This document shows, one piece after another, positions 10,787-23,204 of a stretch of DNA of 64,000 bases. The position numbers and the translations under genes are program-made. Positions within the stretch are counted from its first letter, which is position 1. Every line of letters starts with the position of its first letter. Below the pieces are notes generated by a model. It was not told the DNA's origin. It saw nothing but the letters and a program-made list of their open reading frames with translations, and searched no databases. Source of the DNA: Lepas anatifera (lineage: Eukaryota > Arthropoda > Thecostraca > Lepadidae); contig JAOTON010002202.1 in the NCBI GenBank assembly GCA_034440635.1, positions 434,001 to 498,000 on the forward strand. Reading direction: 5' to 3'.

Positions 10787-10850
<64 letters not shown>
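10787..10850. repeat. (TA)n microsatellite
   Basis: Pure TA tract ending the right PLE arm, in the same reading frame as the PLE N-terminal segment. Confidence 0.98.
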
Positions 10851-10852
<2 letters not shown>

Positions 10853-11033
10853 AATAAATCAGCTTCAATAACATTCTCCGGCGGTGTGGTTAGGACCATT
10901 TGAATAGTTTGTAGAGCCCAAAACGACAACAAGCTAAGAACATCCGTCGCTGCCACCCCCCTCGGCCATTGCGGGTAAACCAGAAGGGGAACGGCTTTCG
11001 TTCTGCAACGGGAGGAGCTGCGTTGTTCGTCTG

Positions 11034-11192
11034 CAGCGGCAGATAAAGGACTTCATTTCAGGGAGATGAGGTTCGAGCCTTCCTCCCTATTTCCTCTGAA
11101 CAGTCTCCAGCCATGCAGTTATTATTTGCACTCTGATATTTCGCGGGTATGGGGGCGTGAGCCCCCCCTTTGCCCCATTGTATTCGCCACTG
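11034..11192. mobile_element. ~160-bp hAT-type MITE
   Basis: The left end CAGCGGCAGATAAAGG pairs with the reverse complement of the right end, CAGTGGCGAATACAATGG. Flanks TTCGTCTG and ATGGTCTG match at 6 of 8 positions. The body carries GGGGCGTGAGCCCC, shared in variant form with the copies at 12429 and 39987. This defines a short MITE family present three times in the window. Confidence 0.75.
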
Positions 11193-12428
11193 ATGGTCTG
11201 CTATTAAGAGTGGCTATATTTTTCGGCCGTTACACTTTGTCTGCACGTTACCAAGTATCTCCCGGTAGACGCCCCCCATTAGCGTCGCCTCTGTCGCTTA
11301 CAATGGCAGCTGATCACCCAGATGTCGTTAGCACGCGCGTTGGAACGGCAAGGAGCAAACGCACGTGGGAGAGGGCGAAACCCGCCCACAACTGACCTCA
11401 GAAAACTATGCTTGCTCAAGTTGTCTCGTCCTGGTGACGAGCAGCACGAACATGCTTGAATTTAACACTTCACAAGTTCTAAGCAAATGAGTGAATATTC
11501 AGAGCGTCGCAATAGAGACTGAAGTTTTGAGAGGCAACAGTGTCTGCAGGTCAAGTCTCACGCCTTCAACTTTTCAGGGTTAATAGAGCCTATTTTTCGA
11601 GTTCTGCCACCAGCGCAAATGCTGTCGTAAAGGTTATAATTTTAACTAGCTTTGCTTAGCAGATGCCTGGTAAATGGATAAGTTATGGGGAGATTTAGTT
11701 ACTTCTACTGCCTGTGTTAAGACCATAGTCCCGTATTTCCGTAGAACAATTACGGAAATCCTAATTCTCCCAAGAATAAAGATCACACATTGTTCTTTTT
11801 TAATGATGTGGCTGAACTTGTTGAACGGTCCGAGGAGTTCATGCCTTTCACCTACTGCGAATTGTATCCTGGCTGTCAGAAACAGGAAATTTTACCGCAT
11901 TCGTGACTGACGGGTCTATACGCTATACATCATTACTACTGTTCTTTTAAAAAAATCAAAGGTTAGCCAAATGAAAAAATCCAAAGTGAATTACCCTATA
12001 GTGTCATGGCTAGCGAAGAGTTAGACATTTACTTTAATAGGTATTTAAAAAACCGGCTCACTAATGTCTTCGTGAGGTGCAGACTAGGAACCATTAACCT
12101 CATGTAGGTAGGATTGGCCTTCGGGCACCTTTGGCAGCACGCATCAAAGTGTTGGTGAATTCATGTGGAGTGCGTGGTTTTACGTTTGCTAACAGAGTAA
12201 TTCCGATTTATATATTTTTAAATGCCAACTCACATTGGCTCAGAAATGTGATGCCAATAACAGACCATCATAAAATGTCCTAAAATCATATGAAGTACTA
12301 TGATTGTTCCAGGAAACTGGTTAAAATTGTTCGCTGTCTTCTTACTTTACTCCCGTAGAAACCATTATATTCTTAGATAGTGCGGGGAAATGCCTAAATA
12401 TACGTATATCTAGCTTTATACGCATAAT
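11193..12428. other. Nothing recognised
   Basis: Unique-looking sequence without protein family, long repeat or clear element ends. The 109-aa open frame upstream (11066-11395) starts inside the MITE and is not credible as a gene. Confidence 0.5.
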
Positions 12429-12597
12429 CTGTGGCACATCCAGGAATTCCTTTCGGGAGAGGAGGAGGCTAGGGGCTCAAGCCTTCCCCACAGCTGCCTC
12501 GGATAACCCTCCGCCTATGTGTTAGCTGTAGGCACTCGGGCATTGGGGGGGTGGGGCTTGAGCCCGCCTAGCCGCCTCCCCTTGTATTCCGCCACTG
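12429..12597. mobile_element. ~160-bp hAT-type MITE with 8-bp TSD
   Basis: The ends are CTGTGGCACATCCAGG and, reverse complemented, CAGTGGCGGAATACAAGG. Flanks CGCATAAT and CCCATAAT match at 7 of 8. The body has GGGGCTTGAGCCC. Same family as 11034 and 39987. Confidence 0.85.
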
Positions 12598-12605
12598 CCC
12601 ATAAT

Positions 12606-13283
12606 TATTTTGGTGTTTGCGGCGCGACAACTTCTGCGGTCATTGGTTACCCTATAGTAGAGCCAAAGTCGTATATAGCCAGGTTTGCCCCCCACAGATC
12701 ATTAAAGAACAACTGGAACTCAAGAAACATACCGCTATAATCTAACATGCATTTGTCGCTCACCTAGGTAATCAATATGTAATCACAACGTCTCAGCTCT
12801 CGGGGTAGCCTAACCTCCCTCAGGAGTTATCAAGAAGGATAGATACATACATACTTGCAGGCAAGATACCTCTACTTGCCGGCGCTAGCCAATCTTCTAT
12901 TTCCCTTAAAATGTGCTAACAAAACAGAACGAGCATTTTGTTAGCACACATATTCTCATTGTTGAATGTTCTCAGAACACATACACTTGAATAAATCGCT
13001 GCTGTGAGGCAAAATAATTTTTGTTTCTAATTCTTTGGGTCTAGTAAAAAATGTGCCAATCCAAATGACCACCAATATCACACCAAGGTGAAGTGCCTCC
13101 TCGATACAGAGGGTTGTTTTGGTGAGTTTCTTTGCATTCCTGAAGAAAATCACAGACGGCACATTTGACACCGTTGCAGCCTTTGACAATTATTGCATTT
13201 CATAGCTCGTAAGCCCTTAGCAAGCTGCAGCACTCCATCGCTATCTTTGCAAGGATTTTTCCTCAGTGGGTTCGACTGAAATC
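12606..13283. other. No clear gene; Cys-rich minus-strand frame
   Basis: On the minus strand (about 13270 to 13140), a frame reads KDSDGVLQLAKGLRAMKC and continues NNCQRLQRCQMCRL before a stop. A possible acceptor (GATTTTCTTCAG) follows. The CxxC spacing suggests a zinc-binding tail, as in some transposases, but I cannot name a family. An overlapping hydrophobic frame (HLGVILVVIWIGTFF) is an alternative reading. Neither is secure. Confidence 0.25.
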
Positions 13284-14419
13284 TAGAGATGGCCTTCGCT
13301 ACGTTACGAAATTATTTTTCCGTAGTGGTAGCTGTAGAAATGAAAGGTAGCGTAGCTGGGCAAATTCTGTAACGTACAACGGCCAAAATTAGCATATCGT
13401 AGCATACTACGAAAAAAGTTAAGTCATATATGTATATGCCTTCTAGTGATCTCGATCGCGGTACTAAGGATTCTGTAGGTTGATTTCGATTTATATATTT
13501 TTTCAACTGGTGACAAGAATTCCCGACCAATGGTCACACACATGCACACATCAGGTCATCAGGTCACACATCAGGTCAAGGTCACTATCTAATCTAGATT
13601 AGTCAATATGCACATCAATCGACTCGTAGTAGCAATCTCAACGTAATGGTATCAAAATAAAAGTTGTATCGTCATTTCCTGCAAAGTTATTGACCCAAAG
13701 TCTGAAAATATGCTTATGAAGCCCAGATGACCTCTCAGAGGTCACAGGTATGGCATTGCACCAGGAACCTAGAAAGGAGCCCAAGATACTACGATTGTAT
13801 TGTATTGTATTGTATTCAACGTCACGGGAAATATGAAGGTATTCTCAGCTTTATCTACACAAATAAGAATTTTTTCCCCATGCATTTCCTAACGGAGAGG
13901 TCATGCTCCGTACCTGACCTTAGATCATCGATATTAAAAATCCCGGCATATGTGTTGTAGTAATCGATAGGTCCATTATGTGGTATCTGTTTCAATCCGA
14001 TAGATTCACCCCTTTCTTACTTATGACACCTTAAAAATTTTGGAGGTGAAGTCACTTAACCTGCACTGGTGACCTGACCTGAGATGACCCAACCCTAAAA
14101 TTTTGGAGAAAGCTGCGGAATTGATCAAGGATAAGGCGTGCCAAGTACGGCGGCGTTTCGCGCCGCCGTTTTTTCGTGCCGCCGGTAAAACCAGAGGGAG
14201 GTGTTCAAACACCCCCACCGCAGCGAGGGTGAATGTATGAATGTGAGAAAAAAATTTGATATCGTAGTACGATATACTTCTACCGTAGCCGTACCTAAAG
14301 TACCGTAATTCCGTAGTCGATGAAACATAACGTAGCGTAATTCTGTACCGTAGTTTTGGCCAAAATGGAACCGTAACGTAGCGTAATTCGGTAACGTAAC
14401 GTAGCGTAGACCATCTCAG
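13284..14419. mobile_element. hAT-like element with TAGAGATGG ends
   Basis: The left end is TAGAGATGGCCTTCGCTACG and the right end, reverse complemented, CTGAGATGGTCTACGCTACG. Flanks CTGAAATC and TTGAAATC match at 7 of 8. Subterminal regions are full of CGTAACGTAGCGTA-type motifs on both sides. The middle is occupied by a member of the TTAA/AGGTCA family, so this is a nested pair. Confidence 0.75.
13540..14232. mobile_element. Fragment of TTAA/AGGTCA-rich MITE family (nested)
   Basis: The right terminus carries GTGTTCAAACACCCCCACCG and a G/C hairpin (CGGCGGCG...CGCCGCCG). Inside are many AGGTCA/TGACCT half-sites. The internal sequence matches 20.4-20.95 kb and 57.65-57.9 kb. The left end is not preserved. 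It sits within the TAGAGATGG element. Confidence 0.75.
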
Positions 14420-14973
14420 TTGAAATCCACACCGGCGGTCGCCAAAACACGTTTCCCTGTCGTCAACACATTGTTTGTTTCGAGTTTAAAGCTAGTGACA
14501 GAACTAAGGCAAGCCTCTTCCCTTCCAGTATAGCAGTCATCAGCTCCTATGCAGCCCGCTGTACATCGGTTTGAAACACAAAATGGTCTTGGGGTTTCAA
14601 TTTTCGGGCTGTGTAGTGACTAGATGACCACATTTTGGGGGGGCGGGGAACCAATCACATTTATTGTGTACACCTGTCTTTGCACTCGTATTTAGACTGA
14701 ACTTTCAGAACATTTCCTTCGTTTCAGGCTCACATCTGTGATGAGAGAATCATTATAAACTCAGCAGCCTTACTTTCAAGTAAAAATTGTTCCCTGGTGG
14801 CTAAACAAATTCCCAAAACTAGTTGTTCACTCGTTATACCCAGCTAAATAACAAGTTTATAAACCTGCAGTCTTAGGGCTACATAAAAAATGTATCATTC
14901 CAGTACAATTCTATCTCAGTGGAAAGCATACATATAAAGAGCAGACTTCCTCGATTTAATGTTCTATAAACAG

Positions 14974-15044
<71 letters not shown>

Positions 15045-16131
15045 AAGATATTCATCCAGAGAGTGGAATTACACTACAGTTGGTTAACAGCTTGTGGCGC
15101 CACCCACCTCGCCTAAAAAAGCACGCAGCGACACAAGTCCGCACCATGTTTCGTGGATGACATCACCGTGCCGACAGCCAGTTCATAGATTCAGTCTACT
15201 TTTGGCCGTTTTACCCATGGCTGGCTGTCGTGTCCAAGCACCGGACCTGGGACCCTCCCCCCCGACGGTTCAGTCGACCACACAGCGCGACAAAAGTTTT
15301 CCTTAGTTCGATGGTCTGTGGCCAGTCGGGTGTTTTTGTTCACAGCTGTTCAAAAAATCAGAGTCACCACAAGAAAATATGCATGTGCCTATTTCCTGTG
15401 CATGAATACCTAATATGACACCGCATGAGCTGCGTATTGCGCAATGGAAAATCATATTGACCTTTTCTATATGTTTAGGCTTTAATATCACCCTGCATGG
15501 GCCACCAAAAATTACAGCGGCACAATTTCAATATAGATATATCAAAATAGATGCATGTACCATTTTCCAAAGTCATATGGGACAAAACATTCACAGGAAA
15601 TAAATAATATCATTAATTTGCACTTTAAATGGGTAGCCTTCTCTGTATTAAATGATTTTTTCTGGAGGAAATAGTTATTGTGTGCCTCACACCCACGTGC
15701 GTCATCCCATCGGATCAGAGGTGTGACACACACTCCCGTCAATTTAATGACAGAAATACCAACAATATGTTCGTTTACTGCAGAGTACGCCGCGTCTCGT
15801 ATAAAGTGCTTTCCGAACGCATACATTCACCACTATTTAGCATATGTCTATGTGTGGCTCTATGCGCGAATTAACCAAGACTATGAGCCTTACGAGAACC
15901 ACAAAAAGGTGCACTATGATGCAAAAAACCATACCTAACATATGCGAAACATAATATACCAAAAAGGCAGCATTTTACGTAGTGGTAGATACTGTCAAAA
16001 CCAATGTCGGATCAGAACGTATTTCTTCCTGGGAGGAAGAGGGGGATGAGTGAACACAATTCATCATGAACATTCCGACTTTCCATCGCGTACGGTTTAA
16101 TAAAACAAAAATATCAAAAGTCTGGCCAAAT
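14420..16131. other. No recognised gene; one microsatellite
   Basis: Mostly unique A/T-rich sequence. A G/C-richer stretch at 15095-15310 has open frames on both strands without family resemblance. A TA tract lies at 14974-15039. Confidence 0.5.
14974..15039. repeat. (TA)n microsatellite
   Basis: Two TA tracts separated by a single CAGA, the second ending in CAGA again. The unit is CAGA(TA)n duplicated. Confidence 0.97.
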
Positions 16132-16963
16132 CAAGGGCGCAGCCAGGATTTCGACACCGGAAGGGGTCCCTGCGATAGCGACAAAAGGCCACTCTAGAAC
16201 CAAAAGGTGTCGGCGAGCAAAGAAAAAAAGTTAAACGGTGGATGCGGTGACTGCCAAGATCGAACAAATTCATTAAATGAATTTTTTTCACATTAGCTAA
16301 CGTCAAAAAGTTGCTTTAAACCCCAGCACCCTTAAAATATCTCAACCGCGCCATGACAAGACAGATGTGTACCACCACATTATCTTAAGCACCAATCTTC
16401 TCGAAAATAGAGAATCGAGAAACGGAGAGCTGTTGGTCCTTCTGGTTCAAAGGCTCATCTGTTAACGAGGGTCCTGATATTCAGAGTTGGCCATGCAGGC
16501 CAAAACTTTCCTGCTTGCCAAAATGGTCTTCTCAATTCAACAGGTCCCAGCTGTTCAGTTAGGGCCCCACTGATCTTGCGAATTGCAGTGGATCCTGCTG
16601 CCCAAAGAGCCCTGCTGGCCAGGGCTCTTTAACGCCATAGTGACGTTATCTGTTGTAGAGGGTCCAGCTGGCCAGATAGGGTCCTTGTGTCGACAGCGGA
16701 CCCTGGGGGCCACAGTGGTTCAGAGGACCCTCTTTTCAGAGGGTTCCGATAGTAAAAAGGGCCACTCATGTCACAGAATGGAGTGCTGGAGAGGACTTAA
16801 GAGGGTCCTGCCTGACCTGAATTTCCACGGTTGGCCACAGAGCATAATGCGCAGAGCACGGACCGTGCGCAGCGCAGTCCGTGTCCCCAGGATCCCCTCC
16901 AGGCTCTCAAAAGTGTTGGGGGGGGGCAGCCACCCCAGCCACCCCCCTTGGGTTACGCCCCTG
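16132..16963. mobile_element. hAT-type non-autonomous element, 832 bp, perfect 8-bp TSD
   Basis: The left end CAAGGGCGCAGCCAGGATTT and the reverse complement of the right end, CAGGGGCGTAACCCAAGGGG, belong to the same terminal family as the element at 5240. The flanks are GGCCAAAT on both sides, exact (16124-16131 and 16964-16971). The right half contains degenerate GGGTCC and GCTGGCC repeats, which explains its 147-aa open frame. No transposase remnant is seen. Confidence 0.92.
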
Positions 16964-16971
16964 GGCCAAAT

Positions 16972-19951
16972 ACATATTACGGGTTTTAGCTATATTTTTT
17001 CAGGGCATATCGCACGAGTGAGCTGAGACATAGCAACGAAACTTGTGTGAAATAAATAGTGCACAGAAAGCTTGGGAATCAAGATATCAACGTTTTGATT
17101 CACGCGTCACGATGTATTGCAAACCATGATTACAATAGGCACTGATGACACTGGAGATCACAGATACAGACAGTTTGATCAGCTGCGAACACCCTTAGCG
17201 TGAATTTTACAGCATGTAATCAACTAAAACCAGAAGCAGATAAATCTACATCAGGACAGTTCAGTGACACTAAAAACATAGTTATCAGTGAAGAGGTGTT
17301 TTCCTGTGAGAAGTGTATTGCTACGGGTTCTGCTGATATCTTAGACTTTTCCCTCATGCCCCTGTTCATTTAAAAATGTGTTCGCCACAAGTACAAGACA
17401 GCCGAAAACTTATCTGAACATTGATTGGACTCTTTCTTATCCACTCTGCATAAATATAGAGACCTGTTCACTGTAGCCGTCGCCTCATCCACAAATGGTA
17501 AACCTGCTGACCCATGACCTAAGGATAACCTTAATTTTGGCCAAAGATGAGAGGGCAAAAGACATAGGGTCTGTAAAGCGTCCATCATCTGTCAAATCTA
17601 TCACCAAGTGATGCGGGCAAAGTGATTGACAGTATTTGTGAACAGAAACGTGCATTTGAGTCATGTAAAAGTTTAACTTGACTCATACACCGAACTAAAT
17701 ACCTGACGATTGTCGAAATAGTGTCGAATCGCTAAGCCTAATCTTTACTTAAATTGCTCAAAATTAAAGAACAATTTTGTATCCGATCGTGGGGTTGGAG
17801 GGTCAATTTTCCGGCTCTCCTGGATCTGCCAGTACGCAGAGGAGTGATGAGACGGGATCCAGCTAGAATCAAGGATAATTGATTCAAAATAGCCCGGGAA
17901 ATGTAAAGAGCATACTTATGTTGTTATTGAATCAGAAACTCCATACCTACTCCATCCATAGAAAATCACAAACCTATCATTCACTCCACGTGAAAAAATT
18001 TAATACCAAAACTGTATTTGGATGCGGCTTCAGCCCGCTTCAGCTGCTGTGCCTGCTCACGCTCCATTCGAACTCGGCTCTTGAAAGATTGGTGCGCCCG
18101 CACAAGTCAGAACTTGCGGCCCGACCCAGTTGCGTACATACATAGGGGTTAAATAAACATATCCGAATAAAACCACGCCCTTACAACCGCGAAAATGATG
18201 ACGCGGACATGGATACCAACAATGCGGGGGCCGTCCCATAAATCCCAGGCCCACTAACCGATGACCTAAGGATGACCCTGATTTGGGCACCAGATTGGTT
18301 CACATAGCATTAACCTCTAATTCTCGGACTGGTAGCTCTCATAAAATACCGTGGTTTTGGACACGTGGCACCTGTGGTTCTGCAGTAAAATCATGTTACC
18401 TTCTACAACTCTACGCTAAAACTTTCTTTGAACTATAACTACTCGAGAAAATATAAACAAATAAAACAATAATTCCTAGGCACCCAGTAAAAGGACATCA
18501 ACATTCCCAACCATGAAGTAAACTGGAAAGTGCGCAAGTTCCAGGGGCCCAATTTTAAAGGTAGTATGCCATATTGGCACATGTCTTCACTGAAGTGTTT
18601 TTAGGGTCAATCTTTATTGAAACTAATGGATATGACCTTATTTCTGTCAAAAAGGCAAATAAGCCTAATAATTCGTGTATTTTATTTCCATATGTTACAG
18701 GTAAGAAAGTCTCTGAATCTGATCTCTTATGGATTATATCATCAGAAGGAACCGAAGTGACACTTAATAATTTCGGACGTGAAAAAAATATCATAAATCA
18801 AACTTCCAAGAACGATGACCAAAACCCAAACTGAAAGCAGAGCCCAATCGAAATGGATACATTTTTGACAATTATGATCTTGGAGATATTTGGAAAACAA
18901 ACAAATATCACTTCCACCACCGTCGTAAAAATTTTTCACATGGTCAAAAACATTGAAATACAAATGAGTAAATTACATCTAACCCCACGGATACGGTGTT
19001 CATGACCCCGGCCTCCAACACTGCAGAAAAACCTTAATGATCTAGTGATAGCGCCCCTAGAACTAGACCTCAACTAAACTTGGCTATCCAGCCCACATAG
19101 CAGAACTTGTTTGTTCCCTAGCTCACCAAACTTGTTTTTACCACGGACTCGCTGGGTGCCCGGCGAGAAGTGGGATGCGACTCGATAACCAAGCTCAGCC
19201 AACCCTCCCACGTGGAGGCCTGGTCATCGAGCGACCAACGTGGTGGAGGATTGAGCAGGAGGTTGTTACGCAAAATTTTGTGGGAAGATGGCACAAATTC
19301 TGAACGTAAATCTAGACTATTCCGAGGGTTAACTATCCCCAAATTGGAGGTGTTTCAACGCCTCCTTAGGTCTTTCAGAATCAAAAATAGGGGAAAATGG
19401 CGAAGCTCAGTGCCACGGTGCTTGGCAAGGTTTATCCCTAATTCTTTTCGTGACTTCCCTCCAGAAATGGCTGAAGTTTTAGCTAAATGCGTGCAGAAAG
19501 CGGAGAACATATCACTTTGGTTGCGTTGTTATTTCAACATTGTGTATTTTACCATCAGTGCCAATGGATGTGTATGATCTCAAAAGTGAAACACGTAGGG
19601 ATGTGTCTGGCCATCGGTATAGTGAGAACCTGATTGTGTGCTAAAGGATCATGACGTAGTCATGGGGCAGACAATGTTGTTCCATGTTGCTCACAATGTT
19701 GCTCCACCCATGTTAGCAGATTGGAGAATGGATCCCTCCGAACCTTCCAGAAGCAAACATGGGACGTTGCAGGGCTGCTAGAACTGTCCAGAGCAAATAT
19801 ACCGACTGCAAGGTCCGACTTTTCCTGTCGAGGGTGACTCCATGAAATGTTGTATCATGTGGAGTCATTGCTACGGCAGCTTAGGCAAAGTCTCTTGTGA
19901 TATTTGTATAGAATATTTAAAGTATCCTTTGAGCCCGAAGTGATCATCGCC
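16972..19951. other. Three kilobases without a recognised gene
   Basis: No family match. Two short segments resemble each other: CCATGACCTAAGGATAACCT near 17510 and CGATGACCTAAGGATGACCC near 18252. This may be a small dispersed repeat. A 135-codon frame on the plus strand at 19170-19577 (starting MGCDSITKLSQPSHVEAWSS) is the longest but shows no motif I know. It ends in a hydrophobic stretch and may be chance or an old transposon piece. Confidence 0.4.
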
Positions 19952-19955
19952 TTAT

Positions 19956-20945
19956 CACCCGCCCCGGTGGACCTCTGAGTCACCTTCGCCATGGTGGGGG
20001 TTGTTGAACCCGCCCCTCTAACTCGACTCCTATTCGGTATAGCAAAAAACGCACAGTCTGCTGGATAGCTCATACAAATCCACGAAGAAACTACATCAGT
20101 CACTTTTTTGCTGAGGTCAATATTGAGGTCATGGCAGGTCAAAGACAGCGGCATCTTAGAGAAGAGTTTCGGGCTCTAGCGTCTGACAGAAATGAGTTAG
20201 AATCATTTTATAGGCACTGTTCGCTTTCTTTCGTTACGACAAATCGAACGATTTATAATATAACTATAATAGGTCAAAACACAAAAATTGCATGACCTGA
20301 GGGCAAGTCAACGTCACAATCTGACCTAGCAGAGTAAATATGCACATAAATCTTCTGGCAATAGCAATAAAACCGTAATGGTATCAAAAGAAAAGCTTTA
20401 TAGTCATTTCCAGCAAAGATATTAACCCAGGTCTGAAAACCAGCTTAAGTAGCCCAAATGACCTCTTAGAGGCCACAGGTCAAAAATTGCAACACGGACC
20501 TGGAAAGGAGCCCAAGATACTACGATTTGAAGAATATGAAGGAATTCTCAGGTGTATGTACATACATAAACACAGCCCAATGCCGGTTTCCCATGCATTT
20601 CCAATGGAGAAGTCATGCTCCGAACCTGACCTTGGGTCATCGATATTAAAAATCTCGGAATAGAAGTTGCAGCACTCGGTGGGCCCATTATGTGGTGGAA
20701 GGTTAAATTCGATAGATTCACCCTTTTCTTACTTATGATACATTAAACATTTTTTTAGAGGTGAGGTCACTTGACCTACACTGGTGACCTAACCTGAGAT
20801 GATCCAACCTTAAAATTTCAGAGAAATTTGCGTAATTCATCAAGGATAAGGCGTGCAAAGTACGGCGGTGCTTAGCGCCGCCGTGTTTTCGTGCTGCCGG
20901 AAAAACCCGAGGGGGATGTTCAAACATCCCCCACCGGGGTGAAGG
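19956..20945. mobile_element. TTAA/AGGTCA-rich MITE, near full length
   Basis: The left end CACCCGCCCCGGTGG matches the reverse complement of the right end, TTCACCCCGGTGGGGG. Subterminal GGGGGTTGTTGAACCC and GATGTTCAAACATC correspond. The internal hairpin CGGCGG...CCGCCG and many AGGTCA half-sites mark the family. Flanking TTAA is degraded (TTAT and TTTA). About 990 bp, non-coding. Confidence 0.8.
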
Positions 20946-21019
20946 TTTATTGTTTATCAGTTCACTATAAACGTTGATAAGTTTTGAAGTGCTGCGGCGA
21001 GGAGCATGATGATGAGTTG

Positions 21020-22710
21020 TTAAGATGTTCCCTGGCCTCTCCCTCGAATCCGGAAATGTAAAAAACACTGAAGATTATATATTCGGGCACAGCCCTTCAT
21101 CAGAATCGTGGAGTAAATATCAATAATTCTCAGTCCTAGTACAGCCAGACCTCGAATTGAGCTTCACACAAAAATGCCTTTTAGAATGAATCGTTAAAAA
21201 TAAGATTGGATGTCGTGACAACAACCATATTGGTACCTCTAACCTAAAAGTAATGCCGACAATACGACAAACCTAGAGCAGTATTTGTGACAGTCTTTCT
21301 ATTATTTCAGCCAAACACTAGCTTTGGTTAACAGTGAAAAACTCGCTGAAGTACCTTAATCGGTTATTTGAATATTTCTGTTCTTTTATTTACTATTTTT
21401 CCGTCGACTGCAGCTAAAATGCTAACCAAAAACTGCCTATTAAGCACTAGTAGACGTGATACTAGATCGGTGTAAAGACTGCATACTTTCCCTTTAAGAT
21501 GATGCTATATTTTTACAATAAAAGCCTCCCTCGAATTATTTGGTTAAGATTGTACCTAGTGGTCAAGGTCAACTTTTATTTATTTATTTATTTATTTTTA
21601 ATTGATAAACCCATTTTCCACAGCCTGTCCTCTGGCCCAACGTTAAGCGTCGAAAGAGTATACGTGTGGCTGTAAAAAACAACATTATAAATTTTACATT
21701 ATACTTATTCAACAACCCTTGCCCTTAGTATGTACCTCTTAAACAAATGCAACTTTTATAGCTAGTTAATGTTAACAATCATTGGTAAATACTTATCCTC
21801 AGCCTGTACCTCTACGTACTGGGTACGTACTGGGGTTGGGGTTTTGAAATATGCAACTAATTATTGATAATACTTTTCTGCAGCTAGACGTATAACCATT
21901 CGACACTTAACGTTGGGCTAGAGGTACAGGCTGAGGATAAGTATTTACCAATGATTGTTAACATTAACTAGCTATAAAAGTTGCATTTGTTTAGAGGTAC
22001 ATACTAAGGGCAAGGGTTGTTGAATAAGTATAATGTAAAATTTATAATGTTGTTTTTTACAGCCACACGTATACTCTTTCGACGCTTAACGTTGGGCCAG
22101 AGGAGCAGGCTGTGGAAAATGGGTTTATCAATTAAAAATAAATAAATAAATAAATAAAAGTTGACCTTGACCACTAGGTACAATCTTAACCAAATAATTC
22201 GAGGGAGGCTTTTATTGTAAAAATATAGCATCATCTTAAAGGGAAAGTATGCAGTCTTTACACCGATCTAGTATCACGTCTACTAGTGCTTAATAGGTAG
22301 TTTTTGGTTAGCATTTTAGCTGCAGTCGACGGAAAATAGTAAATAAAAAGAACAGAAATATTCAAATAACCGATTAAGTACTTCAGCAGTTTTTCACTGT
22401 TAACCAAAGCTAGTGTTTGGCTGAAATAATAGAAAAGACTGTCACAAATACTGCTCTAGGTTTGTCGTATTGTCGGCATTACTTTTAGGTTAGAGGTACC
22501 AATATGGTTGTTGTCACGACATCCAATCTTATTTTTAACGATTCATTCTAAAAGGCATTTTTGTGTGAAGCTCAATTCGAGGTCTGGCTGTACTAGGACT
22601 GAGAATTATTGATATTTACTCCACGATTCTGATGAAGGGCTGTGCCCGAATATATAATCTTCAGTGTTTTTACATTTCTGGATTCGAGGGGAGAGGCCAA
22701 CATCTTAACA
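21020..22710. repeat. 1.7-kb near-perfect inverted repeat
   Basis: The left arm (about 21020-21813) and right arm (about 21919-22710) are reverse complements over nearly 800 bp. Only scattered differences and small indels separate them, and a ~105-bp spacer lies between. The spacer contains a diverged further copy (inverted) of the 21618-21680 segment, sharing CCCAACGTTAAG. Each arm carries (TTTA)n. Near each outer end it also carries a hammerhead-like string, CTGATGA then AGGGCTGTGCCCGAA (plus strand 22629-22650; minus strand 21103-21082). No protein is recognised. It could be a fold-back transposon or a recent inverted duplication. Confidence 0.92.
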
Positions 22711-23204
22711 GTTCACTATAAATTTTAAGCCATGCCTTTATGAAAAGATCCGAAGATTCACTTTATGGAGCCATTAAAAGATGGCTGCTGCCAGGCAGAC
22801 AGACAGACAGTCAGATATGTATTTTCATAATGGGATACTACAAAAATAACACATTGTTTGCGATTGGTGGAAAATCAGGAATTTTTATGCGAGGCACCGC
22901 TTGGACGGTTGGTCCCCAACATGCCGCGCCACCACGGAGGGAATCACCCAGTGCCGCCGCTCAGGTAACAAATGATTGGGCGTGCCGCCCACTCACCGCC
23001 ACCTCCACCCGGCCCAGGCGCAGCTATTCAAATAGTTTTTGTGTTACGGATAAATTTACAGACACTTGAGGCTACTTTTTGGAGTTTGATTTGTTTAATA
23101 ACGAAACATGCAGTAGAATGTTCAGTTTTGATTGTTTATCCATGTTGCAAAGGTTGATGTTGATTACAGAGAGAATTTCCTGAAACATTGTTGCTCTTAC
23201 ATAA
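22711..23204. other. No recognised gene; weak exon-like stretch
   Basis: A G/C-rich stretch at 22885-23030 ends one open frame at CTCAG followed by GTAACA, which could be a 5' splice site on the plus strand. No product is recognisable. The open frame at 22740-23069 has no family features. Confidence 0.25.

Noticed and set aside
16583..17026. A 147-codon plus-strand protein
   Set aside because: It lies inside a hAT-type element with G/C repeats and crosses its right end. No protein features.
19170..19577. A 135-codon plus-strand gene
   Set aside because: No recognisable domain, no splice context and an overlapping antisense frame. Left as unidentified.
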